Part shown: piece by piece, positions 36,804 through 44,569 of the stretch
Position numbering within the stretch: position 1 is the first letter of the stretch
How the letters are laid out: each line of letters opens with the position of its first letter
Assembly (NCBI GenBank): GCA_963741845.1
Contig: CAVUJV010000016.1
Coordinates: forward strand, 496,001-560,000
DNA from: Roseiarcus sp963741845
Lineage (GTDB): Bacteria > Pseudomonadota > Alphaproteobacteria > Rhizobiales > Beijerinckiaceae
Direction of reading: 5' to 3'
Length of the DNA stretch: 64,000 nt
Notes under the pieces: generated by a model
What the model saw: the letters and a program-made list of their open reading frames with translations, nothing else
The model's database searches: none
What the model was told of the DNA's origin: nothing
Translations under genes and position numbers: made by a program

Positions 36804-37853
36804 ATGACGACGCCCGAAACGCTTCAGCCCCCCGCCGATCTCGCCGATTTGCGCGCGGTCTCCGCGCGCATCGGCGCCGACCCGCTGCTGATCCAGGGGC
36901 CGGGCGGCAATACGTCGGTCAAGCAGGGCGACGTCATGTGGATCAAGGCTTCGGGAACCCTGCTCTCGGAGGCTGAGACCAAGGACATTTTCGTCGAGGT
37001 CGACCTGCCGCCGCTCAACGCGGCCATCGCGCGCGCCGACCCGAAGGCCGACCAGCCGGCCGAATTCGCCCGCGTTCCGGGCGGGCTTCGGCCTTCGATC
37101 GAGACGAGCCTGCACTCCATCTTTCCGCATCGCGTCGTGGTGCATGTCCATTGCGTCAACACGATCGCGCTGGCGATCCGGCAGGATGCGCGCGAGCGTC
37201 TCGCCGAGCGGCTGCAACAGTTCGACTGGGCCTTCGTGCCTTACGCCAAGCCCGGCGCGCGGCTCGCAGCCGCCACGCGCGCGGCGCGGAAGCCGACGAC
37301 CGACGTCATCGTGCTCGGCAATCATGGGCTGATCGTCGCGGGCGAGACGGTCGCCGGGGCGGCGGCGCTCATGGAAGCCGTCGTCTCCGCGCTGAGCGCG
37401 GCGCCCGTCAAAGGCGCGGCGCCGGACATGGCCGCGCTGTCGGCTGCGGCGGGCGAGAGCTTCGCCCCGGCGCCGGCCGATCATCCGCTGCACGCGGTCG
37501 CGCTTTCTCCCACCCGGCTTGCGGCGGCGACGGGCGGCTCGCTCTATCCGGATCACGTGATCTTCTGCGGGGTCGGCGCGACGGCGCTCAATCCGGGCGA
37601 GAGCGGCGACGCGCTTGCGGCGCGGCTGAAAGAGCGCGGCCTTGCCGTCCCGCCCTTCCTGCTCGTCCCCGGCGCGGGCGCGCTTCTGCGCAAGGATGCG
37701 AACGCCGGCGCTCAGGCGCTTTCCCGCTGTCTCGGCGACGTGCTCGCGCGCGTGCCCGAGGGCGCGCCGCTCAACTATCTCACCGACGCGGAGAACCGCG
37801 AGCTTATCGACTGGGACGCCGAGAAATACCGGCAGGCGCTCAATGCCCGCTGA
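36804..37853 (+). CDS. Class II aldolase/adducin family protein
   Basis: 349 residues. The N-terminal two thirds have the class II aldolase fold: GPGGNTSVKQGDVMWIKASGTLL for phosphate binding, and zinc ligands in VVHVHCVNTIA with a later His in VLGNHGLIVAG. It resembles the aldolase half of the bifunctional aldolase/short-chain dehydrogenase family, but the dehydrogenase half is absent. Probably cleaves or epimerises a ketose phosphate. It overlaps the next kinase by 11 bases. Confidence 0.8.
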   Translation: MTTPETLQPPADLADLRAVSARIGADPLLIQGPGGNTSVKQGDVMWIKASGTLLSEAETKDIFVEVDLPPLNAAIARADPKADQPAEFARVPGGLRPSIETSLHSIFPHRVVVHVHCVNTIALAIRQDARERLAERLQQFDWAFVPYAKPGARLAAATRAARKPTTDVIVLGNHGLIVAGETVAGAAALMEAVVSALSAAPVKGAAPDMAALSAAAGESFAPAPADHPLHAVALSPTRLAAATGGSLYPDHVIFCGVGATALNPGESGDALAARLKERGLAVPPFLLVPGAGALLRKDANAGAQALSRCLGDVLARVPEGAPLNYLTDAENRELIDWDAEKYRQALNAR

Positions 37854-39099
37854 CCTCTATCTTGGACTCGACCTCGGCACCTCCGGCGCGCGGGCGGTCG
37901 TCATCGACGCCTCGGGCGAGACGCTCGCCTCCGGCAAGGCGGCGATGGCCGACTTCGGCGCCGAACCCTCGCGATCCCGGCACGTGGTGGAAGGCGGCCC
38001 GCGCGGCGATTGAAACGGCGCTCGCGCAGATCGATCGCGCGCGCATCGCGGCCCTTTGCGTCGACGGCACGTCGGGCACGATGCTCGCCGTGGACAAGGC
38101 CGGCGAGCCGCTCGGCGACGCGCTCATGTATAATGACGCAAGCCCCGACGCCGCCGCCGTCGCGAGCATCGGGAAGGCTGCGCCCGCGACAAGCGCCGCG
38201 CATGGGGCCACGAGCGGCCTCGCAAAGGCGATGGCGCTATGCGCAGGCAAGCCCGCCCGCATCGTCCATCAGGCCGACTGGATCGCCTCGCGCTTCTCCG
38301 GGCTTCTGGTCAGCGACGCCAACAACGCGCTGAAGACCGGTTACGACCCGGTCGCCGCCCGCTGGCCGGACTGGATCGCGGGCTTAGGCTTCGACGTGGC
38401 GCTGCTTCCGCAAGTGGTCGAGCCCGGCGTCGCGGTCGGCCCGATCACGCGCGGAAGCCGCGAAAAGCCTTCGGCCTCTCGCCGGACGTCCGCATCATCG
38501 CCGGCACGACGGACGGCTGCGCCTCCTTCCTCGCCACCGGCGCTTCGGCCCCCGGCGACGGCGTCACGGCGCTCGGCACGACGCTGACCCTGAAGCTGCT
38601 TTCCGACAAGCCGATCTTCGCGCCGGAATACGGGATCTACAGCCACCGCATCCTCGGCCAGTGGCTCGCGGGCGGCGCCTCCAACACCGGCGGCGGCGCG
38701 CTGCTCGCGCATTTCACCGCCGACGAAATGGACGCGCTGACGCCGCGCCTCGATCCGGGGAAGCCGACCGGCCTCGACTATTATCCGCTGACCAGGCCCG
38801 GCGAGCGCTTTCCAATCGCCGATCCGAATTTCGCCCCGCGCGTCGAGCCGAAGCCCGCCGACCGCGCCGTCTTTCTTCAGGGCCTGCTGGAAGGCGTCGC
38901 GGAAGTCGAAGCGCTCGGCTACCGCCGCCTCGCCGAACTCGGCGCGCCGCCGCTCAGATCCGTGCGCAGCGTCGGCGGCGGGGCGAAGAATCCGGCATGG
39001 ACGAAGATCCGCGCGGCGAAGCTCAAGGTTCCGATGCTCGAGGCCGTCGCCGACGAAGCCGCCTATGGCGCGGCCATCCTCGCAAGAGCCGCGCGATGA
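37843..39099 (+). CDS. Second FGGY-family kinase, ribulokinase/xylulokinase-like (multiple frameshifts)
   Basis: About 418 residues when joined. Phosphate-1 motif LYLGLDLGTSGARAVVID, then DGTSGTMLAVD, TTDGCASFLATGA with the catalytic Asp region, and SVGGGAKNPAWTKIRA near the end. Breaks: one extra C in 37966-37968 (restores Glu-Pro-Arg-Asp-Pro), and two extra bases near 38452-38466 (a G and an A; restores Arg-Glu-Ala-Ala-Lys-Ala-Phe). All conserved blocks survive, so this is probably sequence error. It is shorter than EryA and closer to D-ribulose/D-xylulose kinases. Substrate unknown. Confidence 0.78.
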
Positions 39100-39935
39100 C
39101 CGAGCATGTCGAGGGCCTTGGCGAGCTTGTGGAGCGCTTCGACGCCTTCCTCGTCGATCAGTTCGGCGTCATCCTCAGCGGCTCGGGCGCTTACCCTTAC
39201 GCGCCGAAGGCGGTGGCGACGCTCGCTCGCCTCGGCAAGCGCGTCCTGCCGCTTTCCAATTCCGGCAAGCGTTCGGGCCCGAATGTCGCGCGGCTCGTCG
39301 CGCGCGGATTTTCGCGCGACAGCTTCATGACGGTGCTGTCGTCGGGCGAGACCGCCTATGGGGAGATCGCGCGGCGGATCGGCAGGAGCATCGAGCCCGG
39401 CGCGAAGATATGGGTTCATACGACGGACGACACGGGCTCGCCCGTCGACGGGCTCGACCTCGCCCCCTGCCCCGATCCCGCCGAAGCCGACATCCTGCTG
39501 CTCGCGGGCGTCCGCCCCTGGGCGCATACGCTTCAGGACTATGCGGCGCTTCTGCGGCCTGCGGCGGAAGCGGGCGTACCCTGCATCTGCTCGAATCCCG
39601 ACATCACGATGCTGGTCGGAGACGACCGGATGTTCGGCGCCGGCCGCGTCGCGCGCCTCTACGAGGAGATGGGCGGCAAGGTCGAGTGGTTCGGAAAGCC
39701 CTACCCCGCGATCTACGCCGAGGCGCTCCGGCGCCTTGCGGACGTGGACCGGCGCCGCATCGTCTGCGTCGGCGACAGCCCGGCCCATGACGTCCTGGGC
39801 GGAAAGCGCGCCGGCCTCGCGACCGCCCTCGTCCGCACGGGCATCCATGCGGATGAGAGCGAGGCGGAAGTGATGGCGCGCTGCGAGACGCTGAACGTGC
39901 GCCCCGACTTTCTGATGCCGAGAATGGATTTCTGA
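39096..39935 (+). CDS. HAD-superfamily subfamily IIA phosphatase
   Basis: 279-residue HAD-IIA protein. Motif I is the FLVDQFGVIL segment with one Asp (the usual second Asp is replaced in this subfamily pattern). Motif II is LPLSNSGKRS. Motif III Lys is in WFGKPYPAIY, and motif IV is CVGDSPAHDVLGG. It matches the alphaproteobacterial HAD-IIA group often annotated only as hypothetical hydrolase. ATGA overlap with the kinase stop. It may remove dead-end phosphates from the pathway. Confidence 0.82.
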   Translation: MTEHVEGLGELVERFDAFLVDQFGVILSGSGAYPYAPKAVATLARLGKRVLPLSNSGKRSGPNVARLVARGFSRDSFMTVLSSGETAYGEIARRIGRSIEPGAKIWVHTTDDTGSPVDGLDLAPCPDPAEADILLLAGVRPWAHTLQDYAALLRPAAEAGVPCICSNPDITMLVGDDRMFGAGRVARLYEEMGGKVEWFGKPYPAIYAEALRRLADVDRRRIVCVGDSPAHDVLGGKRAGLATALVRTGIHADESEAEVMARCETLNVRPDFLMPRMDF

Positions 39936-39949
39936 GCGGAGGCTTCCCG

Positions 39950-40907
39950 ATGGCGTTCAGCCTTTCCCTCAACACCAATCCGCTGGTCAACCGCTTCGCC
40001 GAGCCGGAAGACCTCATCGATACGGTCGCGGACAGGCTCCGCATCCGCGACCTTCAGCTCACGCACGAGTTCATCAACCCGTCCTGGCCCGCCTCGCTCA
40101 TCCGCGCGCTGACCCGCCGCATGCAGGCCGCGCTGAACCGCACGGGCGTCCGCGTCACCTCGGGCATGACGGGACCCTATGGCCGTCTCAATCATTTCGG
40201 CCATCCGGAGCCGGAGGTGCGCCGCTACTATGTGGACTGGTTCAAGACCTTCGCCGACATCATCGGCGATCTCGGCGGCCAGTCGGTCGGCACGCAATTC
40301 GCGATCTTCACCTACCGCGATTACGACGACCCGAAGCGCCGCGAAGCGCTGATCCGGATCGCCATCGACTGCTGGGCCGAAGTGGCCGAGCACGCGAAGC
40401 GCGCGGGGCTCTCCTATGTCTTCTGGGAGCCGATGTCGGTCGGCCGCGAATTCGGCGAGACGATCGAGGCCTGCCTCAGCCTCCAGACCCGCCTCACCGC
40501 CGCGAAGATGGCCGTCCCGATGTGGATGATGGCCGACATCGACCATGGCGACGTGACCAGCGCCAACCCGCGACGATTACGACCCCTACGCCTGGGCGCG
40601 CGCCGTCCCGCGCGTCTCCCCGATCATCCACATCAAGCAGTCGCTCATGGACAAGGGCGGCCACCGCCCCTTCACCGCCGAGTTCAACGCGAGGGGCCGC
40701 ATCCAGCCCGAGCCGCTGCTCGCGGCCTTCCGCGAGGGCGGCGGCGCCGACAACGAGATCTGCCTCGAACTCTCCTTCAAGGAGCGCGAGCCGAACGACC
40801 GGCAGGTGATCGACCAGATCGCCGAGTCCGTCGCCTTCTGGCGCCCCTATATTGACACGGGCGAAGCCGGCCTCCATCCCCGAGCCGGAAGGAAGAAGGC
40901 CGGATGA
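39950..40907 (+). CDS. Sugar-phosphate isomerase/epimerase, EryC-like (frameshifted)
   Basis: TIM-barrel AP-endonuclease-2-type isomerase, about 318 residues. The blocks LNTNPLVNRFAEPEDLIDTV, QLTHEFINPSWPA, SGMTGPYGRLNHFGHPEPEV and YVFWEPMSVGREFGET are those of EryC-type proteins of erythritol loci, recalled from memory. EryC isomerises (racemises) the tetrulose phosphate made by EryB. The frame breaks near 40570-40571; removing one base restores Asn-Pro-Asp-Asp-Tyr-Asp-Pro-Tyr. The stop overlaps the DhaK start by 4 bases. Confidence 0.8.
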
Positions 40908-41926
40908 CCGAGACCCTGACGCAGAAGCTCATCAACAAGGGCGCCGACGCCGTCGACGAAATGCTCGAAGGGGTGCTCGCCGCGCACGGCGACAAGCTGA
41001 CCCGGCCAGAGCATGCGCCGCGCGCGATCATCGCCCGAAACGGCCCGCGGCCCGGCAAGGTGGCGCTCATCATCGGCGGCGGCTCCGGCCATGAGCCGAC
41101 CTTCCTCGGCTATGTCGGCAAGGGCCTCGCGGACGCAGCGGCGATCGGCAATGTCTTCGCCTCGCCCCCGCCCCAGCCGGCCGTCGACGCGGCGCTCGCC
41201 GTTCATGGCGGCGCAGGCGTGCTCTTCATGTACGGCAATTACGCCGGCGACGTCATGAATTTCGACATGGCGTCCGAGCTTCTGGAGCTTGAAGGGATCG
41301 AAGCGCGCACCGTGCTCACGACCGACGACATCGCCTCCGCCCCGCGCGGCGAGCGCGAGAAGCGGCGCGGCGTCGCGGGCAATGTTTTCATCTTCAAGGC
41401 GGCGGGCGCCGCGGCGGACAGGATGCTGCCGCTCGCCGAGGTCGAGCGGATCGCGCGCCACGCCAACGCGCGCACCTACACGCTCGGCGTCGCGCTCGCG
41501 CCCTGCTCGCTCCCCGAGACGCGCCGGCCCAATTTCGAGATCGCCCCCGGCGACATGGAAATCGGCATGGGCATCCATGGCGAGCCGGGGATGCGCCGCG
41601 AAAGGCTCAAGCCCGCCGACGCCGTGGTCGACGAGATCATGGACGCAATCCTCGGCGAGATGCAGCCGAAGCGCGGCGACCGCGTCGCCGTGCTCGTCAA
41701 TTCGCTCGGCGCGACGCCGCTGATGGAGCTTTACATTATGCATCGCCGCGTCGCGCAGCGGATCGCCGAGGCGGGGCTTGTCCTTCATTCGTCGCTGGTC
41801 GGGCCTTACTGCACCTCGCTCGAAATGGCGGGCGCCTCGATCACCCTCATGCATCTCGACGATGAATTGCAGGCGCTGATCGAGCACCCCTGCGACTGCG
41901 CCATGTTCTCGGTCGCCGCCCGATGA
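40904..41926 (+). CDS. dhaK: Dihydroxyacetone kinase, DhaK-like substrate-binding subunit
   Basis: 340 residues. The conserved Gly-rich GGGSGHEPTFLGYVGKG is near the N terminus. GIHGEPG carries the His that binds the ketose covalently. Here the substrate may be dihydroxyacetone or an erythrulose; DhaK-type L-erythrulose kinases are known from tetritol pathways in actinobacteria. The phosphate comes from ATP on the DhaL subunit encoded next, overlapping by 4 bases. No PTS-type DhaM is present. Confidence 0.87.
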   Translation: MTETLTQKLINKGADAVDEMLEGVLAAHGDKLTRPEHAPRAIIARNGPRPGKVALIIGGGSGHEPTFLGYVGKGLADAAAIGNVFASPPPQPAVDAALAVHGGAGVLFMYGNYAGDVMNFDMASELLELEGIEARTVLTTDDIASAPRGEREKRRGVAGNVFIFKAAGAAADRMLPLAEVERIARHANARTYTLGVALAPCSLPETRRPNFEIAPGDMEIGMGIHGEPGMRRERLKPADAVVDEIMDAILGEMQPKRGDRVAVLVNSLGATPLMELYIMHRRVAQRIAEAGLVLHSSLVGPYCTSLEMAGASITLMHLDDELQALIEHPCDCAMFSVAAR

Positions 41927-42579
41927 CGCGGGAGCTCACCGCGCGGGATCATGCGGCGGCGCTCGCCGCGGTCGCCGCCATCCTTGCCGAGAACCGCGAC
42001 GAACTCTGCCGCCTCGATGGGCTCATCGGCGACGGCGATCATGGCATCGCGATGGCTTCGGGTTTTGCCGCCGCGGCGAAGGCGGCCGGAGCGCTCGATC
42101 CCGAGGCCGCCACGGTCGCCGATGTCTATAACGCCGCCGCGAAGGCTCTGCTCAACGCGGTCGGCGCCTCCTCCGGCCCGCTCTATGCGACGGCGCTCAT
42201 GCGCGCGGCGAAGGCGGCCGGAGCGCGTCCCGCCACCTCGATCGAGGAGGCGCCGAGGCTGATCGCCGCGATGGCGGAGGGGATCAAGGCGCGCGGACAG
42301 GCGAACGAGGGCGACAAGACCATGCTCGACGCGTGGGGACCGGCCGCGCGCGTCGGCGAGGAAGCGGCGGCGCAGGACCGTCCGCCCGGCGACGTGATGG
42401 CCGCGATCAGCGGCGCCGCCGAAGCCGGCGCGGAAGCGACGAAGGCCATGGTGGCGGCCAAGGGCCGTTCGTCGCGGCTCGGCGAGCGCAGCCTCGGCCA
42501 TATCGATCCCGGCGCCGCCTCCGCCGCCCTCGTCATCGCGACGCTGACAGGCGAATGGCTTCGCCTCTCGCAGGCGTGA
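41923..42579 (+). CDS. dhaL: Dihydroxyacetone kinase, DhaL-like nucleotide-binding subunit
   Basis: 218-residue all-helical DAK2/DhaL domain. The metal-binding acidic motif GDGDHGIAMASGF, ASSGPLYATAL, and GDKTMLDAWGPA are family blocks. It binds ATP-Mg and serves the DhaK-bound ketose. It starts by ATGA overlap with dhaK. Split subunits without DhaM suggest the ATP-dependent form of the enzyme. Confidence 0.87.
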   Translation: MTRELTARDHAAALAAVAAILAENRDELCRLDGLIGDGDHGIAMASGFAAAAKAAGALDPEAATVADVYNAAAKALLNAVGASSGPLYATALMRAAKAAGARPATSIEEAPRLIAAMAEGIKARGQANEGDKTMLDAWGPAARVGEEAAAQDRPPGDVMAAISGAAEAGAEATKAMVAAKGRSSRLGERSLGHIDPGAASAALVIATLTGEWLRLSQA

Positions 42580-42599
42580 ATCCGGAAGGCGGAGCTCTC

Positions 42600-43370
42600 A
42601 TGGCCGAAACGCCGCAGGTCTGGATCGGCACGAGCTGGAAGATGAACAAGACGCTGCCCGAGGCGCGCGCCTTCGCGGAAGCGCTCGCGGCGGCGGAAGC
42701 GACGCGCGACCCGCGCATCCAGCGCTTCGTCATCCCGCCCTTCACGGCGATCCGCGAGGTGAAGAGCCTGCTCGCCAAGGCCTCCGTGAAGGTCGGCGCG
42801 CAGAATATGCACTGGGCGGAGAGCGGCGCCTGGACCGGCGAGATCTCGCCGCCGATGCTCGTCGATTGCGGGATGGACATGGTCGAGCTCGGCCATTCGG
42901 AGCGGCGCGAGCATTTCGGGGAGACGGACGAGACCGTCGGCCTCAAGGTCGAGGCGGCGGTCCGGCACAATCTGATCCCGCTCATCTGCATCGGCGAGAC
43001 GCTGGCGGACCGCGAAAGCGGCCGCGCGGACGACGTGCTGGCGCGCGAGGTCCGGGGCGCGCTCGGCAAGCTCTCGGCCCAGCAGAAATCCGCGCCGATC
43101 CTGCTCGCCTACGAGCCGGTCTGGGCGATCGGCGAGAAGGGCGTGCCCGCGAGCCCCGATTACGCCGACGCGCGCCAGGCGCGCATTCTCGATGTCGCGG
43201 CCTCCATGCTCGGGCGGCGACCGCTCTGCCTCTATGGCGGCAGCGTCAATCCGCAGAACTGCGGGGAGCTTGTCGCCTATCCCCATATCGACGGCCTGTT
43301 CATCGGCCGCTCGGCATGGGACGTCTCGGGCTATCTCGACATTCTGGCGCGCTGCGCGAAAGCGCTCTGA
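42600..43370 (+). CDS. Triose-phosphate isomerase family, TpiB/EryH-like
   Basis: 256-residue TIM barrel with all catalytic residues: Asn/Lys in GTSWKMNKT, His in ELGHSERREHFG, Glu in LAYEPVWAIG, and phosphate binding in CLYGGSVNPQN. The SWKMNKT start rather than NWKMN marks the second-type TIM found in erythritol loci, where EryH isomerises a tetrulose phosphate. The usual TpiA reaction on triose phosphates is also possible, since Dha kinase products would need it. Last gene of the locus. Confidence 0.86.
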   Translation: MAETPQVWIGTSWKMNKTLPEARAFAEALAAAEATRDPRIQRFVIPPFTAIREVKSLLAKASVKVGAQNMHWAESGAWTGEISPPMLVDCGMDMVELGHSERREHFGETDETVGLKVEAAVRHNLIPLICIGETLADRESGRADDVLAREVRGALGKLSAQQKSAPILLAYEPVWAIGEKGVPASPDYADARQARILDVAASMLGRRPLCLYGGSVNPQNCGELVAYPHIDGLFIGRSAWDVSGYLDILARCAKAL

Positions 43371-43396
43371 CCGGCGCCGGAGGCTCGCGCAAAGCA

Positions 43397-43420
43397 CAGG
43401 CCGCCGTCGCCAGCGGCCTG
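43397..43420. terminator. Possible bidirectional stem-loop between convergent genes
   Basis: CAGGCCGC-CGTCGCCA-GCGGCCTG is an 8-bp perfect stem between the convergent TIM-like and PEP-CTERM-like genes. No T-run is present on either side, so termination strength is uncertain. Confidence 0.4.
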
Positions 43421-43442
43421 CGCGCCTCCGATCTCCCGCGTC

Positions 43443-44123
43443 TCAGCCGATCGCGGAGACAGGCGCCTTTCGCTTGCGCCCGAACGCGACGAGGCCCAAT
43501 CCGCCGAAGCCTGCGAACATCAACGCCCAGGTCGGAGCTTCGGGAACCCCGTCCGTCAGAGACGCGTCGAGACTGAAGCCGCTTGGGCCATTCGCAGTGA
43601 TCGTGAGCGCCTCCGTGACGGAGAAGGGCGCGGTCAGGCTCGCCGACGACGCGCTCCAGAAATAGGCGGGCAGGCTCATCGAGCCGGACGAGCCAAGCAG
43701 CGTCGCCGTCCCGAAGGGCGTGTTGCCCGCATCGAGATAGGCGGCGACCGAAACGGACCCGGGCTGGGACCCAAAGACCTGATGTCCCGACAATTGCAGG
43801 GTGAAATCGGTCCATCCCACAGGGGCCGTCAGATCATAGGCGGTCACCTCGACGGTGAGCGACCCGGCGGTTGCGCTGCTGAAATTGGTCGAGCCGAGAT
43901 CGATCATCAGCGGATTTTCTGACAGCGCGCCCACCTCGATGTTGGTTGTGAAGTCGCCGAACGCCTGGTTGACGACGAGCGTGTCCCCCGTGAGGCTGGC
44001 CGTGCTGGAGCCATAGCCCGCCTCGCTCAGCCGAACCGCGATGGTCGCCGCATCGGCGACGGGTGGAACCAGATTAACAGCCGCCGCCAGTGCGGACGCC
44101 GCGAGAACCCCTTTCCCCACCAT
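43443..44123 (-). CDS. PEP-CTERM-like exported protein
   Basis: 226-residue secreted protein. A signal peptide covers residues 1-25 (VLAASALAAAVNLVPPVADAA). The mature part is Ser/Thr/Gly-rich and beta-like. The C terminus VPEAPTWALMFAGFGGLGLVAFGRKRK has the PEP-CTERM layout: PEP-like motif, one transmembrane helix, basic tail. Proteins with this tail are cut and sorted by an exosortase and are often linked to exopolysaccharide. No exosortase gene is in the window. The start at 44123 has AAGGA upstream; the frame is open to 44192. Confidence 0.78.
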   Translation of the reverse strand: MVGKGVLAASALAAAVNLVPPVADAATIAVRLSEAGYGSSTASLTGDTLVVNQAFGDFTTNIEVGALSENPLMIDLGSTNFSSATAGSLTVEVTAYDLTAPVGWTDFTLQLSGHQVFGSQPGSVSVAAYLDAGNTPFGTATLLGSSGSMSLPAYFWSASSASLTAPFSVTEALTITANGPSGFSLDASLTDGVPEAPTWALMFAGFGGLGLVAFGRKRKAPVSAIG

Positions 44124-44147
44124 AAGAATGTCCTTCCCTGAATTTTT

Positions 44148-44164
44148 AGTTGCATATTGCAACT
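44148..44164. promoter_or_regulatory. Operator-like palindrome upstream of the PEP-CTERM-like gene
   Basis: AGTTGCA-TAT-TGCAACT is a perfect 7-bp inverted repeat with a 3-base spacer, 25 bases upstream of the ATG. A related core, TTGTTGCAACTAA, recurs near 44355-44367. The two copies suggest a regulator-binding site; the regulator is unknown. Confidence 0.45.
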
Positions 44165-44569
44165 TTAACGAGAAATACAACTTTGTGTGCACCTGTCAAC
44201 TCGAATCGAAAAACGGAAGGAATGGGCCGCCCAACGCCGGTCGGGCGCTCACTGGCCTGTCCGCGGCCCTCGGGCCGCTGACAGCGAGGCGCTCCGCTGG
44301 GCCGCGGAACGCGGCCGGCTGCAGTGTTAAACGCCCGCTAACACCCTAGTTTTATTGTTGCAACTAATCGGATGTATCGTAAGATGCCGTTCGCCGGGGT
44401 TGATCGCCCCCCGGCGCGCAGGCAAGGGCGTCAAGCTTGGATGTCGCCTGGAGGTGGAGGTTGCCTCTCCCGGTTCCTCGGCCTCGGCCGGCCGATTCGC
44501 CCCGGCCGCCCGCGCGCCCGTCATGCACATGAATTAGTCGTCTATTGCGCCGCCGGCCGCAGCGATGGG
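44165..44569. other. AT-richer gap between the PEP-CTERM-like and H+-ATPase genes
   Basis: About 405 bases with no credible gene. It contains the second GTTGCAAC palindrome (44357-44364) and an inverted repeat GTGTTA...TAACAC at 44324-44344. Parts near 44160-44200 and 44340-44385 are clearly more AT-rich than the neighbouring genes. It must hold the PEP-CTERM gene promoter and the ATPase 3' end. Confidence 0.45.
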
